Positions 1 to 8,244 are shown, counted from the first letter of the stretch. The stretch is 64,000 nucleotides of DNA from JADMIH01 sp036399775 (GCA_036399775.1 DASWMJ010000089.1:277388-341387), one strand, 5' to 3'. The notes: generated by a model from the letters alone, not told the origin. Numbers and translations: made by a program.

Positions 1-2
1 TG

Positions 3-275
3 GGGGGCAGCGCCGTTTCTCTGATGTTTCACATAGCCCAGGGGAAGGGCGGCATGGTGAACTGGACGATGACCAAGCCCTGGCACTGGAACTTGCTGGG
101 GTATTACCACTTTGTCTACATGGCGACCCAGTTCTCTTACATGCTGCTCTACTTTACCCAGCTTGCAGGCCACTGGAAAGAGGGAGAGATCACTGACACT
201 CAGAAGCGAGACCTTGCCCTGATAACCGCCAACCTCGCCGCTTTCGGCATCCTGCTCTACACCGACTACTACTAA
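3..275 (+). CDS. C-terminal end of a membrane protein (partial)
   Basis: The reading frame is open from the window edge to a TAA at 273-275, so this is the last ~90 residues of a gene that begins outside the window. The visible part has an aromatic-rich hydrophobic segment (around YYHFVYMATQFSYMLLYF) and a second near the C-terminus (LALITANLAAFGILLY) ending in DYY, separated by a short polar loop. That fits two transmembrane helices of an integral membrane protein. I do not recognise the family and too little is visible to assign a role. It converges on the lipoprotein gene downstream. Confidence 0.6.
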   Translation, partial: GGSAVSLMFHIAQGKGGMVNWTMTKPWHWNLLGYYHFVYMATQFSYMLLYFTQLAGHWKEGEITDTQKRDLALITANLAAFGILLYTDYY

Positions 276-277
276 AC

Positions 278-360
278 CAATTTTGAATTTTGAGTTGTGA
301 ATTTTGAATTATCAGTTAGATGCAATCAATTCAAAATTCAGAACTCAAAATTCAAAATTG
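278..360. terminator. Long AT-rich inverted repeat between convergent genes
   Basis: Positions 278-310 and 328-360 are 33-nt inverted arms differing at one position, with a 17-nt loop. The arms are built from iterations of AATTTTGAATTTTGA. It sits exactly between the stop codons of two convergent genes, so it could act as a bidirectional terminator. The length and simple composition also resemble small palindromic repeats dispersed in some genomes. Arms and positions are seen directly; the function is inferred. Confidence 0.7.
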
Positions 361-362
361 TG

Positions 363-848
363 TCATGGGCAGCATTTCAGCTCGAAGTCGAGGATGCGCC
401 AGCCGGGGCCGCGCTCTACCATGCGGGCGGCGATTATTTCTGTCACCTGCCAGCCTTCCTCCGGGCCGGGGGTGGGTTGGCCCGCAGGTGTCATGGGCCG
501 TATCCTGCCGGATATGGTCTCGCGTATCTCGCCGTTGCCCAGGTCCAGGAGGTCCGATTTTCCCTTCTGGACCTCGTAGCGTCTCAGCCGGATTGAGGCC
601 TGCTTAATGGAGTCGTTGAGGGCGGGCGAGGGCGTGACCAGGCCGGGCGCGAGGTAGGCGCGAGCGTCGTCAAGCTCGCCCGCCCTGAGATGGAGCAGGA
701 AGTTAGAGAGTGAGCCTGACGGTATCCGCGTAGATTGCAGTTGCTCCAGGCAGCCCGATAGCACGGACAGGCACAACACGGCACACAGGAGTGCCGTAAC
801 TTTTGCGCGGGGCGTGGTCTTAGTCTTGCTCAAGGATGTGGGGCGCAC
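363..848 (-). CDS. Putative lipoprotein of unknown function
   Basis: This 161-residue protein has a positively charged N-terminus, a hydrophobic stretch (about residues 17-31) and a lipobox LSGC ending at about residue 33, so it is probably exported and lipid-anchored. The mature part has no motif I can name. The start is a GTG without an obvious ribosome-binding site and could be slightly further in. The gene is convergent with the upstream membrane-protein gene and divergent from the DUF2905 gene. It appears monocistronic. Confidence 0.7.
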   Translation of the reverse strand: MRPTSLSKTKTTPRAKVTALLCAVLCLSVLSGCLEQLQSTRIPSGSLSNFLLHLRAGELDDARAYLAPGLVTPSPALNDSIKQASIRLRRYEVQKGKSDLLDLGNGEIRETISGRIRPMTPAGQPTPGPEEGWQVTEIIAARMVERGPGWRILDFELKCCP

Positions 849-915
849 ACTACATCATACGCAATAAGTGTGATGTATTGCCAGAGCCATCAGCAAGCTA
901 GATTGGAAGCCGGCC

Positions 916-1143
916 ATGCCTTACGACCAGATTGGTAAGCTGTTAGTTGTATTCGGCGCAGTGATAGTTGTGGTGGGGATAGTGTTTCTCATCTTCGGCG
1001 GGAACATCGTGGGCCGATTGCCTGGGGACATCACTCTGGCAAGGGGCAACTTTACATGCATAGCGCCCCTTGCCACTATGCTCATACTGAGCATTCTTCT
1101 GACGATCATCGTGAATGTGGTGCTTCGACTCCTCAACAGATAA
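916..1143 (+). CDS. DUF2905 family small membrane protein
   Basis: The 75-residue protein has two transmembrane segments (about residues 7-29 and 50-72) separated by GRLPGDITLARGNFT, which matches the hallmark GRLPGDI...RGNF core of DUF2905. The length is normal for the family. GGAAG lies upstream of the ATG. Its function is unknown. It stands alone between the lipoprotein and mgtC genes. Confidence 0.85.
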   Translation: MPYDQIGKLLVVFGAVIVVVGIVFLIFGGNIVGRLPGDITLARGNFTCIAPLATMLILSILLTIIVNVVLRLLNR

Positions 1144-1218
1144 TTCATAGTAATGTAACTGTGCGGGTATGCCTGGTAGATGATGCCTTTCTGCCACCAC
1201 GAATAAGTGTCAGGCGTA

Positions 1219-1710
1219 TCACTCGTCCTCTTCCGAGCGAGCGACGATAGAAGGCTCGCCCGCTTGCGAGGGTCGGCGGCGATTTTCGGCGCTCTTGAGA
1301 ACGTGCAGGGCGAACCACGTCAGCATGGTAGTGAACACGGCCAGGGAGAACATGCCCAATCCGGCCACGATGCCTATGGAGGCGGTGATCCAGATGCTTG
1401 AGGCGGTTGTCAGGCCGCGCACCGTGGAGCCTGTGCGGAAGATCGTGCCCGCGCCCAGGAAGCCGATACCGGTGATGATCTGCGCCGCGAGCCGCGCGGG
1501 GTCGCGCACCGTGCCCAGGTTGTCGAACCCGTAGACGGAAGCCACCGTGAAGCAGGCGGAACCTGCCGACACCAGCATATGAGTGCGCAGACCGGCAGGT
1601 CGCTGCACGCGCTCCCTCTCGAAACCTACCACCCCACCCAGTATGAAGGCGAGCAAGACCCGCGAAACGGTAATGAGGTCTATGTCCCTGAATATGAAGA
1701 TGCTCTCCAT
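1219..1710 (-). CDS. MgtC/SapB family membrane protein
   Basis: The family signature is clear: GGVVGFERERVQRPAGLRTH near the N-terminus, then ITGIGFLGAGTIFRTG and VRGLTTASSIWITASIGIVAG, with about four or five transmembrane helices. MgtC-like proteins are linked to magnesium homeostasis and modulation of membrane ATPase in other bacteria; the substrate here is unknown. The ATG at 1710 is chosen because AAGGAGG precedes it at good spacing, although the frame is open 21 codons further upstream. The 163-residue length corresponds to the short MgtC form without the C-terminal ACT-like domain. Confidence 0.9.
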   Translation of the reverse strand: MESIFIFRDIDLITVSRVLLAFILGGVVGFERERVQRPAGLRTHMLVSAGSACFTVASVYGFDNLGTVRDPARLAAQIITGIGFLGAGTIFRTGSTVRGLTTASSIWITASIGIVAGLGMFSLAVFTTMLTWFALHVLKSAENRRRPSQAGEPSIVARSEEDE

Positions 1711-1792
1711 ACGCGTCCTCCTTAGATAGAGGGCATTATAGTCCGCTTCTACGCCGGGAGCATGAAAAGACACATCCGTGTGAAAGAAAAAT

Positions 1793-1845
1793 GTTCAAAA
1801 AGAGGAAAACGGTCGGCTGCGCCGACCGTTTTCCTCTTTTTGAAC
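1793..1845. terminator. Perfect 25-bp palindrome with 3-nt loop
   Basis: Positions 1793-1817 and 1821-1845 are perfect inverted complements around a TGC loop. On the minus strand a T-rich stretch follows, so it probably terminates the cytochrome gene ending at 1914 and insulates mgtC. The long perfect stem is stronger than a typical intrinsic terminator. Confidence 0.8.
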
Positions 1846-1913
1846 TAAAATTTCACGCTTGCCACGCGCAAATCTTAAAATTCGGGATGTCTCATGGCCC
1901 TGGCCCCTGACTC

Positions 1914-2474
1914 CTATTCGCCTTTTATGGAGCGGATGTATGCTACCAGGTTCCAGAGTTCTTCTTCGCTATGGAAGCCGTTGGGGAAGTCTTTGCCCCA
2001 GGCGGGCATGCCGGTCAGGTTGACGCCGTGAGCGATTAGCCAGTAGATTTGCCCATCGCTCTTGGTTTGAGTGCGCGCAGCGGTCAGGTCGGAGGCGGGG
2101 GGGTACATCGCCATGCCGAGCTGGGCATCACCCTTGCCGGTGCGGCCATGGCAGAGGGAGCATTCAACCTCGAACAGCTCGCGCCCCTTCTGGATAGCGT
2201 CGGCCTGGCCCTGGCCGGAACGCATGGCCTGGGGAATGCGCAGGTCGGCATATTCACCTGGGACCGCGAGCATGCGGAGGCCGAGGTCAGATATGGCTGC
2301 TTCACCGGGCAGGGGGGTCTCCTCCCGGAGTACAATCATGCCCATCAGACCGGCTGAGGCACCGGCTCCCCCCAGGAGCACCAGCAGCAGTATTATCCAG
2401 CAGCCACAACCGCGACTCTCTTTTTTCTTTGACGTATCCTCGCTTTCAGCATCGGCTTCCCGTCGTGTATCCAA
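1914..2474 (-). CDS. Membrane-anchored c-type cytochrome
   Basis: The protein has a charged N-terminus, one transmembrane anchor (about residues 24-50) and an extracytoplasmic cytochrome c domain. The haem-binding motif CSLCH is at about residues 105-109, and the distal ligand is probably the Met in GMPAWG (about 156). It would carry electrons at the outer face of the membrane; partners are not visible nearby. The start is set to the TTG at 2474 because AGGAGG lies 8 nt upstream; an earlier in-frame TTG at 2492 would place that site inside the gene. The gene follows the DUF1684 gene in the same direction after about 64 bp. Confidence 0.88.
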   Translation of the reverse strand: MDTRREADAESEDTSKKKESRGCGCWIILLLVLLGGAGASAGLMGMIVLREETPLPGEAAISDLGLRMLAVPGEYADLRIPQAMRSGQGQADAIQKGRELFEVECSLCHGRTGKGDAQLGMAMYPPASDLTAARTQTKSDGQIYWLIAHGVNLTGMPAWGKDFPNGFHSEEELWNLVAYIRSIKGE

Positions 2475-2538
2475 CTGTGTAACCTCCTGCAAAGGGTATT
2501 TGTGGATTTATGAGCAATAAGGTGCCTGTTACGCGAGA

Positions 2539-3132
2539 TTAATGCTCGTGGAACACCTTCTCCCCCGCCCTGATCTCGACCGGCAGGCTGTTCTCACCCG
2601 GCGGCAGAGGGCATGAATAGTAAGGGCTGTACGCGCAGTAGGGGTTGTAGGCGCGATTGAAGTCGAGCACATATTCGTCGGATGCGCGCTTATTCAGGTC
2701 AATATAGCGCCCGGCCCCGTACGTCTCCTTGCCGGAGGTCTTATCGCGGAAGGGCACGAAAAGCCTGTTGCCGTGCAGAGGCTCATCGGACGGAGGCATG
2801 AAAGCGGTCAGGCGCAACGGCTGTCCGTCTATATCGAATTCCAACCGGCCTATGCGCGTGTACTCCTTGTAATCGCCCGTCGTGGTCTGCACCCTGAATA
2901 TGCCGGGGTTTGCTTCGGGCATGAGCCTGGCGACCACGCGATACTTCAGGTCCACCGGGTAATAATTCGCGCCTTTGAAGTCCTCCCTGTCCTCCGGCAG
3001 CAGGGGCGAGCTTTCATGCTCCTTGAGGAACTTATCTTTTTGCCTGCGCGCCGCCTCTAGCTGGCGGGCGACGGCGTCATCTTCAGGCGGGCCACTATGC
3101 CCGGCCTGGTGTGTATGTGTAGAGTCTGTCAT
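2539..3132 (-). CDS. DUF1684 family protein
   Basis: The 197-residue protein shows the DUF1684 pattern: RRQKDKFLKEHESSPL at the start of the domain, FKGANYYPVDLKYRV in the middle, and VLDFNRAYNPYCAYSPYYS followed by CPLPPGENSLPVEIRAGEK at the end. No biochemical role is established that I can cite. It has no signal peptide and is His-rich at the extreme N-terminus. AGGAG precedes the ATG. It may form a unit with the downstream cytochrome gene. Confidence 0.85.
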   Translation of the reverse strand: MTDSTHTHQAGHSGPPEDDAVARQLEAARRQKDKFLKEHESSPLLPEDREDFKGANYYPVDLKYRVVARLMPEANPGIFRVQTTTGDYKEYTRIGRLEFDIDGQPLRLTAFMPPSDEPLHGNRLFVPFRDKTSGKETYGAGRYIDLNKRASDEYVLDFNRAYNPYCAYSPYYSCPLPPGENSLPVEIRAGEKVFHEH

Positions 3133-3281
3133 CCCTTTCTCCTATGTGCGCTGCTTCATATATCTCAGCGCTCTCGATTATATCATACCATGAGCGTCAA
3201 TCGGGTAGGTATGCTCATTAGGGGCTGTGTCAAAGTCGCGCTTCCTACTTGTGCAGCCCAAACCAAGAGAAGTTTTCTTTT

Positions 3282-3330
3282 GTCTTTGTGGCAAAATTGG
3301 CGGCTTCGCCGCCAATTTTGCCACAAAGAC
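3282..3330. terminator. Perfect 23-bp palindrome in a 600-bp gene-poor gap
   Basis: Positions 3282-3304 and 3308-3330 are perfect inverted complements around a TTC loop. The gap 3133-3732 separates the 3' end of the MMPL gene from the 5' end of the DUF1684 gene, both on the minus strand, so the hairpin could terminate MMPL transcription. The rest of the gap shows no coding pattern I believe; the open frames there have no family features. Confidence 0.65.
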
Positions 3331-3732
3331 AATTTCCTTTTCTAGTGGTATGACGTTTTCGCGACCTGGGCACGGCCAGAGGGAAAAGGGATCGAGTATC
3401 AAAGATGGAAAGGACCTGCACGAGGTCCATACAGATTAGCGTCAGCATCCGGGTTGGCCGGGGTGGCCGCAGCATAGTTGCAGCTTGCTGGCCCTTATCC
3501 ACATATTCTTTGCTATATATTTCAGCTTCCTATCTATGGACATCGCCTTCTCTAAGTTTCGGGTGTATTTCTTTATGCTTGTCTTATCTTCGCGTCGTGG
3601 ACTGCACATGGGCGTGGTCGCTCCTGGTTGCTATAGTGTGCCCTCGTTGTGTGATTTAGCATGATATATGCCGCTTGCACTACCGAGGCAGCACAGGCGG
3701 CATATAAACTCTATGCACTCCGTATTTATCTT

Positions 3733-6066
3733 TTAGACCATCGCCTCATCTCGCTTGAGGGGTGCGGGTACCTGAGCAGGCGCCTCTGCCGCCGCCTCAT
3801 GCTCGACTTCGCTCATGCCTATGCGGTTGTAGAGCCTGGCGAGCGGGGCGGGCGCCCACCAGTTGTATTTGCCCATCAGGCGCATGGAGGCGGAGACCAG
3901 GAGGGTGCGCACTATTGTGGCGTCCACCAGGATAGCGAGGCCGAGGCCCACGCCGATCTGCTTGATGAAAAGTATCTCGCCGGTAGCGAAGCTGCCTATG
4001 ACTACGAATAGGAGGAGGGCGGCGCTGGTGATAATCGCGCCGGTCTTCTGGACGCCTGATGCCACCGAGGCAGTCACGTCCTTCGTGCGGTCGTAGTGCT
4101 CCTTGATACGGCTCAGCAGGAAGACTTCGTAGTCCATCGAGAGGCCGAACGCGATTGCGAAGATGAGGACAGGCTGCGTGCCGTCGATGCTGCCCAGGGG
4201 AGTAAAGCCCAGCCAATCAGCGAAGTGCCCATCCTGGAATATCCACACGAGCGCGCCAAAGCTGGCCGACAGCGACAGGATGTTCAGAAGCACGGCTTTC
4301 AGAGGCACGACGATGCTCCCCAGCATCAGGAAGAGCAGGATAAAGATGACCGCGACTACTATCAAGAGGGCTACCGGCACGCTCGCCGCCAGGCTGCCGA
4401 GGAAGTCTACCAACGATGCGCTGAGGCCGCCTACCTGCACGCTCATGCCTGCGGGCGCGGGCAGGGCGCGTATGCCGCGCACAAGCTCTTCGCTCTGCGG
4501 GGAGAGGGGGTCGCTGTCGTACAGCACCGAAACCAGGGTGTAGCCACCCCGCGCAAAGCGTTCAGCAGCCACCCGCGCTTGTGGGTTCTGCGAGAGGCCG
4601 GCCTCGGAGTAGAACTGCTGGTAGGCGGCCTTATCCAAGCTAGAGTCGAGCGTCACGAGGCTGTCAATTCTGCGCACTCCGGGCAATTCTTCCAGCCTGC
4701 GCGTGTAATCGTACAGGGCGGAGATGCCGGTTGGACTGAGCATAGCGCCATCCGTGCGTACGACAATCTGCATAGGCACCGTCTCGTTGCGCGGGAACTG
4801 CGATTCGAGCACTTCGCTCACCACGCGGCTGTCGCGGCCCGCGGGGAGGCTGCGTGCGTCCGGGATAGAGAGGTTGATGCGCAGGAAGGGCAGTCCGGCG
4901 ATGAGCAGGGGTATGACGGTGAGGGCGAGCACGATACCGGGCCGCCGCATCACCAGTTCGCTGATACGGTACCAGAAGCCGCTCTGCGGGTTTGCGACAG
5001 GGGCAGTAGCAGGCCGGCCGCGCCTCCGCAGCCTGAGCAGGGAGCCGATTGAGAGGGAGTTTACCCTGTGGCCCAGCAGCGCGAGGGAAGCGGGTAGAAT
5101 GGTGAGGGTAGCCAGCAGCGCCACGAGCACAGCCGCCGCGCCGCCCAGCCCCATGCTTTGCAGGAACATCTGCGGGAAGACCATCAGGCTCATCAGGCTG
5201 ATGGCGACCGTCAATGCGCTGAAGACGACAGTACGCCCGGCGGTCTGCATCGTTTTGGCGAGGGCGGCCGACACGTCGCCGTCGTGACGGGTTAGCTCCT
5301 CGCGGAAGCGGCTGACCATGAAGAGGCTGTAATCTATCGCCAGGCCCAGGCCGAGCATGGTGATGACGTTGATGGCGAAGATAGAGACATCCGCGAAGTT
5401 GGTGGTCAGCTTCAGGATGAGGAACGAGCCGAGGATTACTGTGCCGCCGATAGCCAGGGGGAGCGAGGCGGCTATCAGGCTGCCGAAGATGACTATCAAC
5501 AGCAAGGCAAGTATTGGGAAGGTCATGCTCTCAGCCTTCTCAAGGTCTCGCTGCACCTGCTCGTTGATCTCCTCGTTGATCGCGGGCCGCCCGCCCAGGC
5601 GCACCTGCAAGTTGTTACTGGTGAGGAGGGGGCGCAACTCCTTCATGTGCTCCATCTGGGCCTCGTCGTCGCCCGCCAGTCCAACGACAGCGTAGGTGCT
5701 CTTGCGGTCCTGCGAGACAAACTGGGGCGCGCCGGTGTTGTAGAAGGTTGAGATTGTGCCTATCTCAGGGCGGCCCGACAGCTTCGCCAGAGTGGCTTCT
5801 ACTTCCGCTTTGTAGCCTGCGCTCTGTACGGTTGAACCGTCGGCGGACGTGAATAGGACCAATAGCGCGCCTTCGTCCCGGCCAAGCTGCTCGTGCATAG
5901 CCCTCTGCGCCCTGGTTGATTCGGCGTTGGGGTCCTCGAAGCCCCCGTTCTTGAGGTCACCGAATACGGTCGTGCCGTAGAGGGCGCTGGCGATAACGAA
6001 GATGAACCCTACCAGTAAGACGAGCCAGCGCCGCCTGTAGATGAACCTTCCTAGTGTCGCGAACAT
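3733..6066 (-). CDS. MMPL/RND family transporter
   Basis: This ~777-residue protein has the two-fold RND layout: one N-terminal helix, a large extracytoplasmic loop, a cluster of helices, then the same again. The conserved acidic positions of MMPL proteins are present, D245 in GLAIDYSLFMVSRF and D645 in GLSMDYEVFLLSRIKE, which in this family relay protons. It probably exports a lipid or hydrophobic drug. The ATG at 6066 is preceded by AGGAGC; the frame also allows an upstream TTG at 6084 that would overlap this site. It lies 61 bp behind the epimerase gene on the same strand and probably belongs to the TetR-regulated transcript. Confidence 0.92.
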   Translation of the reverse strand: MFATLGRFIYRRRWLVLLVGFIFVIASALYGTTVFGDLKNGGFEDPNAESTRAQRAMHEQLGRDEGALLVLFTSADGSTVQSAGYKAEVEATLAKLSGRPEIGTISTFYNTGAPQFVSQDRKSTYAVVGLAGDDEAQMEHMKELRPLLTSNNLQVRLGGRPAINEEINEQVQRDLEKAESMTFPILALLLIVIFGSLIAASLPLAIGGTVILGSFLILKLTTNFADVSIFAINVITMLGLGLAIDYSLFMVSRFREELTRHDGDVSAALAKTMQTAGRTVVFSALTVAISLMSLMVFPQMFLQSMGLGGAAAVLVALLATLTILPASLALLGHRVNSLSIGSLLRLRRRGRPATAPVANPQSGFWYRISELVMRRPGIVLALTVIPLLIAGLPFLRINLSIPDARSLPAGRDSRVVSEVLESQFPRNETVPMQIVVRTDGAMLSPTGISALYDYTRRLEELPGVRRIDSLVTLDSSLDKAAYQQFYSEAGLSQNPQARVAAERFARGGYTLVSVLYDSDPLSPQSEELVRGIRALPAPAGMSVQVGGLSASLVDFLGSLAASVPVALLIVVAVIFILLFLMLGSIVVPLKAVLLNILSLSASFGALVWIFQDGHFADWLGFTPLGSIDGTQPVLIFAIAFGLSMDYEVFLLSRIKEHYDRTKDVTASVASGVQKTGAIITSAALLLFVVIGSFATGEILFIKQIGVGLGLAILVDATIVRTLLVSASMRLMGKYNWWAPAPLARLYNRIGMSEVEHEAAAEAPAQVPAPLKRDEAMV

Positions 6067-6127
6067 TCTTTTGCTCCTATACAAATGATTTTTTTATCCG
6101 CCGAAGTTGAAATCTGTACACCCTGTG

Positions 6128-7111
6128 CTACTTGACGGCACCCGCAGGTTGTGGTTGCCGGACTGCGGATTGCTGCGCCAATCGCTGCCTGTACCAGTTT
6201 AGAGTCTGCCTGATAGCTTCCGTGTGGGGCGTAGGACTGCTGCCGAAGGCTCGCTCGAACTTGCTGTGGTCCAGCACGAACGGCTCTTCAAACTCGTACA
6301 TCATTTCCTTGATTTCGCGGAGGACCGGGTTGAATAGGGCCACGATGGAGATGAGGGGCCGGGGCGCGACGCGGAGCTTGACGGGCATGTTCGCCTCCTG
6401 GGAAACAATGTGCATGAACTGGCGGGTGGTCAGGGGTGGCGCGGTTGGTAGGTGCCACACATGGCCTAGAGCCTCGTCGCGCTCGCCCAGGGTGGCGAGG
6501 CCAGCGGCGAAATCCTCGATATAGGTGTAGGAGTGGGGCGCGTCAATATCGCCCAGGAGATCGGCGGGCTTTCCTCGCAGAACGTTCTCGAAGACCCTTT
6601 GCCCCATTGCTGAATCGAGCACGCCCGGCCCGTAGAAGTCGGAGGCGCGGCCAATAGCGACGCGTACCCTCCCGGCGTTGTGGGCGTCGAGCGCCATCTG
6701 GGCTATGCGGGCGCGCGTGACGCCTTTGCGCCCGGTGGCGGCGTATGGCAGATCTTCGGTCATGGGGCCGCGCACGGGGCCGTACATATAGAGGTTGTCA
6801 GCGATTATCAGCTTAGCGCCAACCGAGGCCGCGCCTTCGATGACGCCTGCCATCAGGAGTGGGAAGGTCTGCGGCCATTGGGTATAGGGCGCGTTGGTGC
6901 AGTTGTAGACCACAGTTGCCCCGGCGCACGCCCGGCGGGCATCGTCGTGGCTCGTTACGTCGGCCTGTGCCACCTCGACACCCGCGGGGACGGCTGCCCG
7001 CCCACTGCGGTTGACCAGGCGGACCCGCTTGCCCTGGGAAGTAAGTCTCCGGGCGAGGGCCATGCCTAGGGGTCCCGTGCCGAATACTACGTGCAGTTCT
7101 GTTTCGTCCAT
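6128..7111 (-). CDS. NAD-dependent epimerase/dehydratase (extended SDR)
   Basis: The N-terminus carries the Rossmann dinucleotide motif HVVFGTGPLGMALARRL, followed by typical extended-SDR elements (VTSHDDARRACAGATVVYNC; ADNLYMYGP). About 327 residues are encoded from ATG 7111, which has GAGGAGC upstream; an earlier start at 7159 would run through the operator. The substrate cannot be predicted. The gene is directly downstream of a palindromic operator identical in core to that in front of tetR, and upstream of the MMPL gene, so it is likely induced together with the exporter. Confidence 0.88.
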   Translation of the reverse strand: MDETELHVVFGTGPLGMALARRLTSQGKRVRLVNRSGRAAVPAGVEVAQADVTSHDDARRACAGATVVYNCTNAPYTQWPQTFPLLMAGVIEGAASVGAKLIIADNLYMYGPVRGPMTEDLPYAATGRKGVTRARIAQMALDAHNAGRVRVAIGRASDFYGPGVLDSAMGQRVFENVLRGKPADLLGDIDAPHSYTYIEDFAAGLATLGERDEALGHVWHLPTAPPLTTRQFMHIVSQEANMPVKLRVAPRPLISIVALFNPVLREIKEMMYEFEEPFVLDHSKFERAFGSSPTPHTEAIRQTLNWYRQRLAQQSAVRQPQPAGAVK

Positions 7112-7143
7112 TGCGTGCTCCTCAATACTGCTATGTACCCATG

Positions 7144-7164
7144 TGTGAATGAAGTTCATTCACA
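7144..7164. promoter_or_regulatory. TetR operator in front of the epimerase-MMPL unit
   Basis: A perfect palindrome with 10-bp arms and one central base: TGTGAATGAA, G, TTCATTCACA. The core TGAATGAA-G-TTCATTCA recurs at 7899-7915 upstream of tetR. It lies 33-53 bp before the epimerase ATG, where repressor binding would block transcription. Binding by the neighbouring TetR protein is inferred from the shared sequence and position. Confidence 0.85.
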
Positions 7165-7217
7165 CCGTCGCAAAAGGGGAAATGACTATCCATCAATATT
7201 GGTGTCTTCCCACGCCG

Positions 7218-7853
7218 TCAAACATCCTGGCCTTGAAGTAGCTCCGGTCTGACGAACCAATGCTCCAAGGCGTCTGCCAGCGCGGTGATGTAGCGCTCCT
7301 GGTCCTTGCCATCTTCGACCAGGAAGCATTGCTCAAGGGCGCTTTCTACCATGCCGAAACTGGTGATGGCGGCTACCTTTGTATCTATGGTAGGGCGGAA
7401 GGCCCCTGACGCTACGGCGTCATCTAGGAATGCCTGTATACCCTGCACGATGGGACCGCAATCCTGGCTATGCCAATCACCTACCTGCTGGGCCTGCAAA
7501 CCCATCATCTGGATCATCTGGGTGTTGCGCTCACATAGGGCGAAGCAAGCCCGCATGAGGGGAAGGGCACGTTTGTGGTGGGGGATAGACTGTAGCTCAG
7601 GCTGCGTCAAGAACTGCAAGAACTCGCGCTCCCAGTCGCTCTTGACGGCATAGAGTAGGTCGTTCTTGTTCGAGAAGTAGAGATAGACGGTGCCCACGGC
7701 TACTTCGGCCTGCTTGGCGACCTGCGCGATGGTAGTAGCCTCGTAACCCTGCGTGGTGAATAACTCGCGCGCCGCTTCGACTATAGCATGGCGCTTGTCA
7801 ATAGGGCTGCTGATGCGCTTTGTCTTGGCTTTGGCGCGTACTCTGGCTATCAT
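7218..7853 (-). CDS. TetR family transcriptional repressor
   Basis: The N-terminal helix-turn-helix domain (about residues 20-70) has the family pattern: IVEAARELFTTQGYEATTIA, then VAVGTVYLYFSNKNDLLYAV. The ~140-residue C-terminal region is the divergent ligand-binding and dimerisation part. Copies of one palindrome lie before its own gene and before the epimerase gene, suggesting autoregulation plus control of the exporter operon. The ligand is unknown; a substrate of the MMPL pump is a reasonable guess. Confidence 0.93.
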   Translation of the reverse strand: MIARVRAKAKTKRISSPIDKRHAIVEAARELFTTQGYEATTIAQVAKQAEVAVGTVYLYFSNKNDLLYAVKSDWEREFLQFLTQPELQSIPHHKRALPLMRACFALCERNTQMIQMMGLQAQQVGDWHSQDCGPIVQGIQAFLDDAVASGAFRPTIDTKVAAITSFGMVESALEQCFLVEDGKDQERYITALADALEHWFVRPELLQGQDV

Positions 7854-7898
7854 GCAGTGGTTGTCCTTCTTCCCTGTGTGGAGCTACAATTTGCATAC

Positions 7899-7915
7899 TG
7901 AATGAAGTTCATTCA
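7899..7915. promoter_or_regulatory. TetR operator upstream of tetR
   Basis: Palindrome TGAATGAA-G-TTCATTCA, 46 bp or more upstream of the tetR start and identical in its 17-bp core to the site at 7144-7164. This indicates negative autoregulation. Confidence 0.85.
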
Positions 7916-7970
7916 CAATACAATAGTCAATTGACCTTGTCAAGGGGTAAAACGAATGAATTTTGCGTGC

Positions 7971-7999
7971 TTGTCCGGCGGTGTAGAATTGGGTATAAT
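7971..7999 (+). promoter_or_regulatory. Promoter of the tRNA-Arg gene
   Basis: TTGTCC at 7971-7976 and a perfect TATAAT at 7994-7999 are separated by 17 bp, and the predicted start lies a few bases before the mature tRNA at 8011. This is a canonical housekeeping-sigma promoter. Confidence 0.8.
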
Positions 8000-8010
8000 T
8001 CACCTGTTAC

Positions 8011-8086
8011 GCGCCCGTAGCTCAGTCGGATAGAGCGCTGGCCTCCGAAGCCAGGTGCGGGGGTTCGAGTCCCTCCGGGCGTACCA
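8011..8086 (+). tRNA. tRNA-Arg (anticodon CCG)
   Basis: A full cloverleaf can be drawn: acceptor GCGCCCG/CGGGCGT (with one G-T end pair), D arm GCTC...GAGC, anticodon stem CTGGC/GCCAG with loop CTCCGAA giving anticodon CCG, T arm with GGTTCGAGTCC, and an encoded CCA end. It reads CGG codons. The Tn7-like module begins right behind it, so its 3' region is the probable target of integration. Confidence 0.95.
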
Positions 8087-8128
8087 CGTAAACGCCTTAC
8101 GCAGCTGCTTTTGCGACTCTAAACCAGG

Positions 8129-8184
8129 TTTGTCCGTTCTGGACAAACTTCCCCGCTTAAAGGGGGTCGGACAAACTTCCCCGC
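8129..8184. repeat. Short repeats beside the tRNA; candidate transposon end
   Basis: GGACAAACTTCCCCGC occurs twice in direct orientation (8141-8156 and 8169-8184), 28 bp apart. An inverted TTTGTCC at 8129-8135 forms a small palindrome with the first copy. Tandem transposase-binding sites starting with TGT are normal at Tn7-like ends, and this cluster lies between the tRNA and the last transposition gene. No inverted partner set was found elsewhere in the window, so the assignment is tentative. Confidence 0.45.
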
Positions 8185-8244
8185 GCAAGAGTTAAGGTAT
8201 CAGGATGGCGGCTCAAAGTAGGCCGCTAGCTTCATTTGATTGAA

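Noticed and set aside
4096..5052. 318-codon open frame on the plus strand
   Set aside because: It is antisense to the MMPL gene, whose motifs are unmistakable; composition reflects the other strand.
8141..8184. Possible minimal CRISPR array beside the transposon
   Set aside because: Only two 16-bp copies with a 12-bp gap, no longer array and no cas gene in the window; binding sites are a better reading.
8000..8188. Open frame on the minus strand across the tRNA (with RRDSNPRTWLRRP)
   Set aside because: This is the well-known spurious peptide read from the antisense of tRNA genes; the plus strand forms a full tRNA-Arg cloverleaf.
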